Source: Gammaproteobacteria bacterium
GTDB taxonomy: Bacteria > Pseudomonadota > Gammaproteobacteria > Steroidobacterales > Steroidobacteraceae
DNA length: 9,655 nucleotides
Direction: 5' to 3'
Assembly (NCBI GenBank): GCA_030038645.1
Contig: JASHSR010000175.1
Coordinates: forward strand, 1-9,655
The notes beneath the pieces are model-generated. The model was not told where the DNA came from, did not search any database, and saw nothing but the letters and a program-made list of their open reading frames with translations. Within the stretch, counting starts at the first letter, position 1. Each line of letters begins with the position of its first letter. Made by a program: the position numbers and the translations under genes. Of the stretch, positions 1-6,783 are shown in pieces.

Positions 1-221
1 TCCAGCCCGCCTTCACGAGCACGGACACGTTTGAATCGGGCTCCGGCCTCAACGCGGTGACGTTCAGCAGGGAGGGATTCGCTCTGCAGCTGCCGAACGG
101 GGGGACGACCCTCACGCTCCACGACGCGACGGCCGATCCCGTCTGGACGCGTTGTCTCGATATCACGGTGATCGGAATGATGACCGTCTATACCCACACC
201 ACCCAGGCGGCCTGCATATGA
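1..221 (+). CDS. fimT: GspH/FimT-family minor pilin, C-terminal end only
   Basis: This is the 3' end of a gene entering from outside the window. The frame has codons starting at base 3 and gives 72 residues before a TGA at 219-221. The visible segment reads like the end of the GspH/FimT pseudopilin beta domain: a TFSREGFAL segment, a strand around LTLHD, then RCLDITVIGM, and a final Cys close to the C terminus that could pair with the Cys of RCLD. The N-terminal leader and helix are not visible. The position directly before pilV matches FimU/FimT in Pseudomonas-type minor-pilin operons, where this protein helps build the initiation complex at the pilus tip. Its stop overlaps the pilV start (ATGA). 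Assignment to FimT rather than FimU rests on family resemblance only. Confidence 0.8.
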   Translation, partial: QPAFTSTDTFESGSGLNAVTFSREGFALQLPNGGTTLTLHDATADPVWTRCLDITVIGMMTVYTHTTQAACI

Positions 222-874
222 GCGCGCGGCGCGCGACCTTCTCCCGGCGATGGCCTGCCCTGCGCTCGGGGCATCCGGCTCTGCCCTCGCGGTGTCCGGC
301 TCGGCCCGCGCGGCGTCCGGCTCCGCGCGCGAGCGGCTTCAGCCTCGTGGAGGTCATGGTGGCGCTCGTCGTGATCGCGGTGGGCCTGCTCGGGATCGGC
401 AAGATGCAGGCGCTCGCCCTCGCGAGCACGACCAGCGCGAGCATGCGCTCGCTCGCCGCGATCGAGGCGGCGAGCCTCGCCGCCGCGATGCACACCAACC
501 GCGATTACTGGGACGCCAGTCCTCCCCAGACGATCACGATCTCCGGTACGAGCATCACGAGCAACCCGTCCGGATTCCCGACGGCAGGGGCCGATTGCAC
601 GGCCACGGGGATGGTGCCGTGCGATGTCACGACGCTCGCTTCCTACGACCTGGAGCAGTGGGTGCTCGCGATCAACCAGCTGCTGCCGAACGTCTCGGCC
701 ACGATCAGCTGCGAGAACTCGACGCCGCCGGTGAGCTGCACCATTCAAATCACCTGGGTGGAGAACGCCGTCGCCGTCAATTCGCAGGAGGCGAGCACGA
801 CGACCGCGAACGCCGAGAGCGGCACGACGGCCGCGTTCCAGAACCCGACTTACACGCTCTACGTGGAGCCCTGA
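218..874 (+). CDS. pilV: type IV pilus minor pilin PilV (modification protein PilV)
   Basis: A 218-residue prepilin. The prepilin peptidase site is G40/F41, followed by FSLVEVMVALVVIAVGLLGI with Glu at mature position +5 (E45) and a hydrophobic helix of about 20 residues. After the helix comes a segment ending AAAMHTNRDYW, like the conserved helix of the PilV family. PilV is a GspI-like minor pilin of the tip-priming complex with PilW, PilX and FimU/FimT. The ATG at 218 is chosen because it overlaps the upstream stop as ATGA and has an AGGCGG about 7 bases ahead. No in-frame ATG or GTG lies between it and the cleavage site. The odd part is the leader: 40 residues with about ten Arg and seven Pro, built from four 7-residue repeats, against the usual 6-25 residues. 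An ATG further upstream in the same frame, at 152, would lie inside fimT and is less likely. Confidence 0.9.
   Translation: MSARRATFSRRWPALRSGHPALPSRCPARPARRPAPRASGFSLVEVMVALVVIAVGLLGIGKMQALALASTTSASMRSLAAIEAASLAAAMHTNRDYWDASPPQTITISGTSITSNPSGFPTAGADCTATGMVPCDVTTLASYDLEQWVLAINQLLPNVSATISCENSTPPVSCTIQITWVENAVAVNSQEASTTTANAESGTTAAFQNPTYTLYVEP
248..331 (+). repeat. 21-bp tandem repeat encoding the PilV leader
   Basis: Four in-frame copies of a 21-base unit at 248-268, 269-289, 290-310 and 311-331. They encode RWPALRS, GHPALPS, RCPARPA and RRPAPRA, with the pattern x-x-P-A-x-x-S/A. The last two copies agree at 18 of 21 bases and the two middle ones at 16 of 21, so the array has partly decayed. 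It lies entirely in the prepilin leader that prepilin peptidase removes and ends two residues before the cleavage glycine. Copy-number change would lengthen or shorten the leader without shifting the frame. Confidence 0.8.
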
Positions 875-876
875 CC

Positions 877-1629
877 GTGAGCCACTCCCCCTCGAGCCTG
901 CGCACCCGCCGCCTCGGCGGCTACTCCCTGGTGGAGCTGCTCATCGCGCTGCTCATCGCCCTGTTCCTCATCGGCGGGCTGCTCACGATCGTGCAGAGCA
1001 TGCGCAATACCTTCTACGCCCAGAGCAGCCTCGCGCAGCTCGAGGATGGCGAGCGGCTCGCCATGATCATGATGACGGACGTGATCCAGGACGCGGGCTA
1101 TTTCCCGAACCCGACGACGAACTCGATCGACGTGGCTTTGCCCCAGGACGGATCGATCCAGGCGGGCCAGGCGATCTACGGCAGCTCCGGGGCCGGCGCG
1201 CCGGGCGATTCGTTCTCCGTGCGCTTCCAGACGATGAGCGGCGACACCATCAACAATTGCACCGGCGGGACGAACACGACGGGCGCGAACCACACGTACA
1301 CCAACACGTTCAGCGTCGATGCCGACGGCAATCTCGACTGCACGCTGAGCGTCGACGGGGCGGCGCAGGCGCCCGTTGCCTTGGTGAGCGGCGTTGAGAA
1401 CCTGCAGGTCTGGTACGGCGTGAGAACCAACGCGAGCGTCGCCGACAACAACGTCGACACCTATCTCACGGCGGCCCAGATGCAGACGCAATACTGGCTC
1501 AACATCACCGCCGTGAAGATACGGATCACCTTCACCAATCCTCTCGCGGCGCAAGACCCGTCGCAGCCGACGACCAAATACATCGAGAGCGTCGTCGGCG
1601 TGATGTCGAGGACCGGAGTCACCACGTGA
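877..1629 (+). CDS. pilW: type IV pilus minor pilin PilW
   Basis: A 250-residue prepilin starting at GTG 877, two bases after the pilV stop, with GGAG at 865-868 (8-base spacer). The short leader of 15 residues ends in GG before the cleavage point G15/Y16. The mature start is YSLVELLIALLIALFLIGGLL with Glu at +5 (E20). The next part (about residues 44-76) is the PilW-type amphipathic helix ending QDAGYFP. The C-terminal beta region has a Cys pair around NNCTGG and LDCTLSV, and ends in a segment with ITAVKIRITF near the terminus. PilW is the GspJ-like member of the minor-pilin complex. The gene overlaps pilX by the sequence GTGA at 1626-1629, which suggests translational coupling. Confidence 0.92.
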   Translation: MSHSPSSLRTRRLGGYSLVELLIALLIALFLIGGLLTIVQSMRNTFYAQSSLAQLEDGERLAMIMMTDVIQDAGYFPNPTTNSIDVALPQDGSIQAGQAIYGSSGAGAPGDSFSVRFQTMSGDTINNCTGGTNTTGANHTYTNTFSVDADGNLDCTLSVDGAAQAPVALVSGVENLQVWYGVRTNASVADNNVDTYLTAAQMQTQYWLNITAVKIRITFTNPLAAQDPSQPTTKYIESVVGVMSRTGVTT

Positions 1630-2207
1630 GCGCGCGTCGGGCAAGAGCGCGGCGGCAACGGGGCTTCGTGCTCATCGCGAGCCTGCTGCTGCTCCTCATC
1701 ATCACGATATTGGCCGTCAGCATGTTCCGCAGCTTCGGCATCCAGGAGAAGATCGCGGGCAACATCCGCGAGAAGCAGCGCGCCACGCACGCGGCGGAGG
1801 AAGCGCAGCAGTACGCCGAATGGTGGCTCACCAGCAGCAACAACGCGGCCATCCCCGCGGTCGCGTGCACCACGCAGCTCAACGCGAATCTCAACGAAGG
1901 GCAGATCTGCTCCAACACCCTGGCGAGCTCCGGACTCACCGCCGCGGGCGTGCCTTGGGACATCGGCGGCAATGCGGTGGGCGTCTCCTACACGCCGCCG
2001 GGCATGAGCGTGGAGGCCAATGCGGCCGCCGGCACGTATGTGCAGGCCCCGATCTTCTACATCGCCTACCTGGGGACTTGTTCCGACGGCGTGGGCAGCT
2101 GCTATCAGATCGACGCCGTGGGATACGGCGGCACCGGCACGGCGGTCTCGGTCGTGGAGAGCACGTACGAGATCTCCGCGGGCGTCGTCAATCGAGGAGG
2201 ACTCTAG
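1626..2207 (+). CDS. pilX: type IV pilus minor pilin PilX (PilX N-terminal domain)
   Basis: A 193-residue prepilin starting at GTG 1626, with GGAG at 1615-1618 and a start that overlaps the pilW stop. A basic leader (MSARRARARRQRG) ends at G13/F14 and leads into FVLIASLLLLLIITILAVSM. After that comes the typical PilX_N block FGIQEKIAGNIREKQRATHA with AAEEAQQYAEWWL (about residues 37-68). Mature position +5 is Ala (A18), not Glu. That is the GspK-like pattern, consistent with a subunit at the very tip that does not need to register with a subunit ahead of it. The C-terminal half holds several Cys and is poorly conserved. The end of the gene carries the ribosome binding site of pilY1. Confidence 0.92.
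   Translation: MSARRARARRQRGFVLIASLLLLLIITILAVSMFRSFGIQEKIAGNIREKQRATHAAEEAQQYAEWWLTSSNNAAIPAVACTTQLNANLNEGQICSNTLASSGLTAAGVPWDIGGNAVGVSYTPPGMSVEANAAAGTYVQAPIFYIAYLGTCSDGVGSCYQIDAVGYGGTGTAVSVVESTYEISAGVVNRGGL
2194..2200 (+). promoter_or_regulatory. strong ribosome binding site for pilY1
   Basis: GAGGAGG lies inside the last codons of pilX, 7 bases before the pilY1 ATG at 2208. The stop and start abut as TAGATG. It is the best Shine-Dalgarno sequence in the operon and confirms the pilY1 start. Confidence 0.75.
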
Positions 2208-5200
2208 ATGAACGCTCGAACTCTCGGCTCGGTCGTCTTCGTTGCGCTCGCGGCGCTGCTCTGCTCCGCCGCTCGAGCGCAAACGCCGGTCAGCGAGAAC
2301 TTCACCGGCGCGACGACGACCAATCAGTGGCTGTTCTACAACGGCGCGTGCCTCACGGCCGGCAGCGCCGCAGTCTCGGGAAGCATCGGACAGAGCACCA
2401 CCGGGGGCTATACCTTTCCGGGGTGCGTCGGCATCGCGAGCTCCTACTACAACGAGGACCTCGTCGGTGGCGTGGACGGCTATCTCGGGTCCAGCTCGGC
2501 GCCGAGCTCCCCCTCGCAAGGCGTCCCCGATCCGGCCGGACAAGGGGCTCTGCGCTTCACCAACGGCCACCCCGGCGGCTATCACCAGAACGGCGCGATC
2601 GTCTCCGCGTGGACCTTTCCGACGAACCAGGGCATCGAGATTCAGTTCGAGACGCTGACGTACGGAGGTGACAAGGGCGGAGCCGGCGCAGATGGTGCGG
2701 ACGGCATCAGCTTCTATCTGCTCGACGGATGCATGCCGATCCAGGGCGGCACGGTTCCGAGCAGTTGCTCGTCCACCGCGAATTCGGCCTACGGAACCAG
2801 CACGTTCCAGGGCATCGGCTCCTGGGGAGGAAGCCTCGCCTACACGTGCTCCAACGTGAACCCCAATTACGACGGACTCGTCGGCGCGTATCTCGGGCTC
2901 GGCATCGACGAATACGGCAACTTCTTGAACGGCACCACGAATACGCTCGGGGAGACGGGCACGTCGGCGTCGGGAGACAATACGGCGAGCGGCGGCGGCT
3001 ATCAGCCGGGCCGCATCGGCCTCAGAGGGGCGGGCGACATCGCCTGGCAGGCGCTCACCAACGCGTATGGCGCGTGCTCGACCGGCCTGCCCTGCTACCC
3101 CGCGGCGATGGCAACGTCGTGCTATTTCAACGGCGGGACCTATAGCGGTGGGCTTTGCTCCGGCAATCCGACCGATGGGATGATCGCGGTTCAGCTCACC
3201 TGCCAAACGGGCGCTCTGTTCAATTTCAGCGGCTACACGTCGCACTCGCTCTCGCACTACCAGGATGGCAAATCGGAAGTCACCACGGCGACGCTAGCCA
3301 GCAACGGCACGCCCACCACGGAGAATCCGGCCGGGATACTCGACTACGCGGCCATTCCCAACGCCTACCAGGTGCTCTCGACCGTGCTGCCTTCCGGTAT
3401 TCAGCTCGCGAGCGAGACTGCCACGGCGCGAACGCTCTGCGCCGCGAACGCAAGCTCCGACGAAGGCTGCGTCATGCCGATCGTCTACAACCTCAAAATT
3501 ACGCCGGCCGGCTTGCTGAGTCTCAGCTTCAGCGTCAACGGCGGAGCGACGCAGCAGGTCATCACGGATCAGCTCATCACGACCTCCAACGGCCCGCTGC
3601 CGAGCAGCTTCCGCTTCGGTTTCGCCGGCTCGACGGGCGGCGATACCAACGTTCACGAGGTCCTCTGCTTCCAGGCTCAGCCGAGCAGTCTCTCCGAGGG
3701 CTCCGCAGGCGTGAACCAGAAGCAGTCCTCCAAGGTCCAGACCGGCGCATTCGCCTACTTCTCGTTCTACGATCCGGACAACTGGACCGGACGGCTCACG
3801 GCGAATCAGCTGGAGACGACGACGACGACGAGCGGAACGACCCTCACGATCAATCCCACGGCTACTTGGGACGCCTCGTGCGTGCTCACGGGCGGGAGCT
3901 GCGCGAGTACGACCACGTCCGTTACGGCGGAAGCGCCGTCGAGCCGCACCATTCTGACCTGGAACGGTACGGAAGGCGTCTCATTCAAGTGGGACGATCT
4001 CTCATCCGCCGAGCAAGCCGCGATCGACTCGGGCGACCCTTCGGGAGAGACCGAGCCGTGGACTCGCGTCGCGTATTTGCGCGGTGACCGAACCAACGAG
4101 GTGAACTCCTCGGGAACGTGCCCCGCCGCGTCGTTGGGCACTGTCCAGCCCTGCTTTCGCGAGCGCGACGGCGTGCTCGGCGACATCGTGGACTCGAGCC
4201 CGAGCTGGGTCGGACCGCCTTCGTCGCCTTACACCGCGAGCTGGGCGGACCGCCTCTATCCAACCACCTCGATGCCCGAGAACACGGGCACGTCCTACGC
4301 GCAGTACGTGTCGTCAGATGAGACGCGAGAGAACGTCGTCTACGTCGGCGCGAACGACGGGCTGCTGCACGGCTTTCGCGCCGGTGCGTTCAACGCGGAC
4401 GGCACCTTCAACACTTCGGCGCCGAACGACGGACTCGAAGTGCTCGCGTACATGCCCGGCGCGACGATCGAGGGTGCCCTCCTCAACGCCGGCACGGCGT
4501 GCACAACCGGCGGCGGCGACGGCTCCGGCACCTCGGTCGTCGATACGATTCACGGCACCAACCCGGCGAACTGCAACACCGTCACGCCGAATCTCGACTT
4601 CTCCAACCCGCAGTACGGCCACAACTTCTACGTCGATGCGACGCCGGGCTCCGGCGACCTGTTCTACGACGGGGCCTGGCATACCTGGCTCGTCGGGGGA
4701 ATGGGGCCCGGCGGCGCAGTGATCTATGCGCTCGATATCACCGACCCGACCTCCTTCTCCGACACCAACGCGGCGAGCCTCGTGATGGGCGAGTGGAATC
4801 CGTCGTCCATCGTGTGCCCGACGGCAGAGGGAGGCGCGAACTGCGGCCAGAATCTCGGCAACACTTACGGCACGCCGCAGATTCGCCGCCTGCACAACGG
4901 CGACTGGGGCATCATCTTCGGCAACGGGTTCGGCAGCTCCACCGGAGATGCGGGAATCTTCATCCTCACCATACCGGCGAACGCAGCGGTGGTGGGCGGC
5001 ATCCCCCAAGGGATGCAGATGTACTACCTCAGCACCAACACGGCGAGTACCGCCAACGGCATCGCCTATGTAACGCCGGTCGACCTCGACGGCGATCACA
5101 TCACCGACTATGTGTACGCCGGCGACCTGAATGGACACGTCTGGCGCTTCGACTTGACCAGCAGCGATCCCTCGCAGTGGGGTATCAAGCGCTGCCTCGA

Positions 5201-6182
5201 TGCAGCGTGCACCGCGGCGGGGACCGACTACGTCATGTCGCCGGTGTTCACGGCCCCGGCCGGCCAGCCCATCACGACGCAGCTCGTCGTGGCCTCCGGC
5301 CAGACGGCCGCGGGCCCGCAAACCCTCATGATCGCCTTCGGGACCGGGCAGAAGTCCCCGTTCACGAACACCGGCGCGACATCTTTTACCGCCGGAGCGC
5401 AGGGGATCTACGGTGTTTGGGACTGGGCCATGGCGAACTGGAACTCGAAGTCCGTCGCGCAGTACGCCGCCCTCGTGGCGTCGACGAGCCTGGGCTTGTC
5501 GACGACGGGCGCGAGTGCCTACACGGTCGTGGCCCCGACCGTGAACGTCGGTACGCCCTCCACCTGGCCGCTCGCTCCGCAGACGTTCACCGTCAACAAC
5601 AGCGGCTGCAGCAACAATCCTCCGGCCGCCACCTGCGGCGATCGGGACATCTCCGAGAACGCGGTGGTGTGCTGGGAAGGCACCTCCGCGTGCTCGAGCG
5701 GAACGAACAATCAATTCGGCTGGTACGTCTATCTGCCGGGCACGGGCGGCTCCTGCAACTCGAGCACCACCGACTGCTCGAGCTGCTCGAGCAACCCGAG
5801 CAGCGCGACCTGCGATCCGGATCCCGAGCAGATCGTATTCAATCCGGAGCTGGTCGGCGGCGCGTTCGTCGTGAACTCCACGGTACCGCCGTCCAATACG
5901 CTCCTTTCGTGCACCCCGGCCTCCCAGACCGGCTACACTTACGCGCTGCAGATATTGAGCGGGGGAGCTTTCACGAACTTCTTCCCACAGTACTATGACA
6001 CCATCGCGGCGGGTGTCGGGACCAACGCGACGGGCACATCGTTCCCGGTGCAGACCGCCAACGGGGAGAGCTGGCTCGTGTATCAGACGTATCAGCCCGG
6101 CTCCACGCCCCCCGCGCCGCTGCAGATCAACGTGGCGGCCAATGCGACAGGCCACCGCATAACCTGGACCCAGCTGCGTTAG
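2208..6182 (+). CDS. pilY1: PilY1/PilC family pilus tip adhesin with N-terminal lectin-like region
   Basis: A 1324-residue secreted protein. Residues 1-24 are a Sec signal peptide (cleavage ARA/Q). Residues about 27-490 resemble a bacterial L-type (legume-like) lectin: ALRFTNG at 114-120, IEIQFETLTYGG from 143, GADGADGISFYLLDG around 160-174, LGLGIDEYGNF around 229-239, and FRFGFAGSTGGDTNVHE ending at E484. Residues about 510-650 are the usual PilY1 linker, with DNWTGRL and YLRGDRTNE (RGD at 625-627). The C-terminal beta-propeller follows: LGDIVDSSPSWVG near 657-669, VYVGANDGLLHGF at 711-723, GGMGPGGAVIYALDITDP ending at 847, and a calcium-loop pattern D959-x-D-x-D-x-x-x-D967 leading to YVYAGDLNGHVWRFD. 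Family role: tip adhesion and calcium-dependent control of pilus extension and retraction, working with the minor pilins encoded upstream. No von Willebrand A domain is seen. A Cys/Ser-rich insert lies at 1182-1203. Confidence 0.93.
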   Translation: MNARTLGSVVFVALAALLCSAARAQTPVSENFTGATTTNQWLFYNGACLTAGSAAVSGSIGQSTTGGYTFPGCVGIASSYYNEDLVGGVDGYLGSSSAPSSPSQGVPDPAGQGALRFTNGHPGGYHQNGAIVSAWTFPTNQGIEIQFETLTYGGDKGGAGADGADGISFYLLDGCMPIQGGTVPSSCSSTANSAYGTSTFQGIGSWGGSLAYTCSNVNPNYDGLVGAYLGLGIDEYGNFLNGTTNTLGETGTSASGDNTASGGGYQPGRIGLRGAGDIAWQALTNAYGACSTGLPCYPAAMATSCYFNGGTYSGGLCSGNPTDGMIAVQLTCQTGALFNFSGYTSHSLSHYQDGKSEVTTATLASNGTPTTENPAGILDYAAIPNAYQVLSTVLPSGIQLASETATARTLCAANASSDEGCVMPIVYNLKITPAGLLSLSFSVNGGATQQVITDQLITTSNGPLPSSFRFGFAGSTGGDTNVHEVLCFQAQPSSLSEGSAGVNQKQSSKVQTGAFAYFSFYDPDNWTGRLTANQLETTTTTSGTTLTINPTATWDASCVLTGGSCASTTTSVTAEAPSSRTILTWNGTEGVSFKWDDLSSAEQAAIDSGDPSGETEPWTRVAYLRGDRTNEVNSSGTCPAASLGTVQPCFRERDGVLGDIVDSSPSWVGPPSSPYTASWADRLYPTTSMPENTGTSYAQYVSSDETRENVVYVGANDGLLHGFRAGAFNADGTFNTSAPNDGLEVLAYMPGATIEGALLNAGTACTTGGGDGSGTSVVDTIHGTNPANCNTVTPNLDFSNPQYGHNFYVDATPGSGDLFYDGAWHTWLVGGMGPGGAVIYALDITDPTSFSDTNAASLVMGEWNPSSIVCPTAEGGANCGQNLGNTYGTPQIRRLHNGDWGIIFGNGFGSSTGDAGIFILTIPANAAVVGGIPQGMQMYYLSTNTASTANGIAYVTPVDLDGDHITDYVYAGDLNGHVWRFDLTSSDPSQWGIKRCLDAACTAAGTDYVMSPVFTAPAGQPITTQLVVASGQTAAGPQTLMIAFGTGQKSPFTNTGATSFTAGAQGIYGVWDWAMANWNSKSVAQYAALVASTSLGLSTTGASAYTVVAPTVNVGTPSTWPLAPQTFTVNNSGCSNNPPAATCGDRDISENAVVCWEGTSACSSGTNNQFGWYVYLPGTGGSCNSSTTDCSSCSSNPSSATCDPDPEQIVFNPELVGGAFVVNSTVPPSNTLLSCTPASQTGYTYALQILSGGAFTNFFPQYYDTIAAGVGTNATGTSFPVQTANGESWLVYQTYQPGSTPPAPLQINVAANATGHRITWTQLR

Positions 6183-6186
6183 AGGA
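6181..6186 (+). promoter_or_regulatory. ribosome binding site for pilE
   Basis: AGAGGA overlaps the pilY1 stop codon (TAG 6180-6182) and lies 9 bases before the pilE ATG at 6196. It fixes the pilE start and makes coupling to pilY1 translation likely. Confidence 0.65.
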
Positions 6187-6195
6187 TTCAACATT

Positions 6196-6681
6196 ATGAC
6201 AACTCGCGGAAAGGACCCCAGGACCGAGTCGGCGGGGTTCACGCTCGTCGAGCTGTTGATCGTCATGGTCGTCGTGGCGATCCTCGTCGCGATCGCCGTT
6301 CCGATCTACACGCAACAGGTGCAGGAGTCGCGCAGGACGGAGGCGACGAACGCCGTTCTGGAGCTCGCGAGCCGCGAGGAGAAGTACTTCAGCACGGCGA
6401 ACAGCTATTCCACGGACCCGACCCAGCTCGGCTATTCGACGAGCGCGACGAGTTTCACCCCGCCCATATCCACCGGCACGTATTACCAGATCACCGTCGC
6501 GGTGCCGGATCCGAACTGGTCCGGATCGGGCCCGAGCTACGTCATCACCGCGACGCCATCCACGGGAAGCCCGCAGCTGAACGATAAGCCGTGCCAGGCC
6601 TTCAGCGTCACTCAAACCGGCGTGCAGTCCGCGACGGACTCCAGCGACACCGACTCCACGACGACTTGCTGGAAGCAGTAA
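6196..6681 (+). CDS. pilE: type IV minor pilin PilE
   Basis: A 161-residue prepilin with cleavage site G14/F15 and mature start FTLVELLIVMVVVAILVAIA, including Glu at +5 (E19). The helix continues through YTQQVQESRRTEATNAVLEL, then EEKYFSTANSYSTDPTQLGY, a sequence style shared by PilE-type minor pilins and short type IVa pilins. C133 and C158 probably close the C-terminal disulfide loop, and the protein ends TTTCWKQ. In Pseudomonas-type operons PilE is the adaptor linking the tip complex to the major pilin. It lies 13 bases after pilY1 as the last gene of the operon. No pilY2 separates the two, unlike in P. aeruginosa. A major pilin is less likely given the operon position. Confidence 0.9.
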   Translation: MTTRGKDPRTESAGFTLVELLIVMVVVAILVAIAVPIYTQQVQESRRTEATNAVLELASREEKYFSTANSYSTDPTQLGYSTSATSFTPPISTGTYYQITVAVPDPNWSGSGPSYVITATPSTGSPQLNDKPCQAFSVTQTGVQSATDSSDTDSTTTCWKQ

Positions 6682-6783
6682 TCGTCCGGTCGTAGCTCTG
6701 CGCGCAGGACGCGCCCCGGCGGGTGGGTCGCAGCGCGGGCGGGTCGCAGCGCGACGCGGCGGCACGCGGCCGAAGCGCGCGAC
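6682..6783. other. convergent intergenic spacer
   Basis: A 102-base GC-rich spacer between pilE and the convergent dehydrogenase gene. It contains the 16-base tandem repeat described separately. I find no stem followed by a T run on either strand, so transcription termination here is either Rho-dependent or not visible to the eye. Confidence 0.6.
6719..6752. repeat. 16-bp tandem repeat, two copies
   Basis: Two copies of an 18-base word with period 16, at 6719-6736 and 6735-6752, differ at one base (GCGGGTGGGTCGCAGCGC and GCGGGCGGGTCGCAGCGC). They sit in the short spacer between two convergent genes. The purpose is unknown. Replication slippage in GC-rich DNA is enough to explain it. Confidence 0.7.

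Noticed and set aside
2208..2279. Lipoprotein signal in PilY1 because of Cys 19
   Set aside because: The residues before the Cys are A-L-L, which do not fit the lipobox (small residue at -1). A plain signal peptidase I site ARA/Q follows.
1461..3257. 598-residue open frame on the minus strand across pilW, pilX and pilY1
   Set aside because: Arg/Ala/Gly-rich translation with no recognisable motif. It is a shadow of GC-biased third positions in three well-supported plus-strand genes.
4314..6266. 650-residue open frame on the minus strand opposite pilY1 and pilE
   Set aside because: Low-complexity Arg/Val/Gly composition, no domain signature, and it lies antisense to the conserved PilY1 propeller.
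6682..6783. Intrinsic terminator after pilE
   Set aside because: GC-rich stems can be drawn, but none is followed by a T run on either strand.
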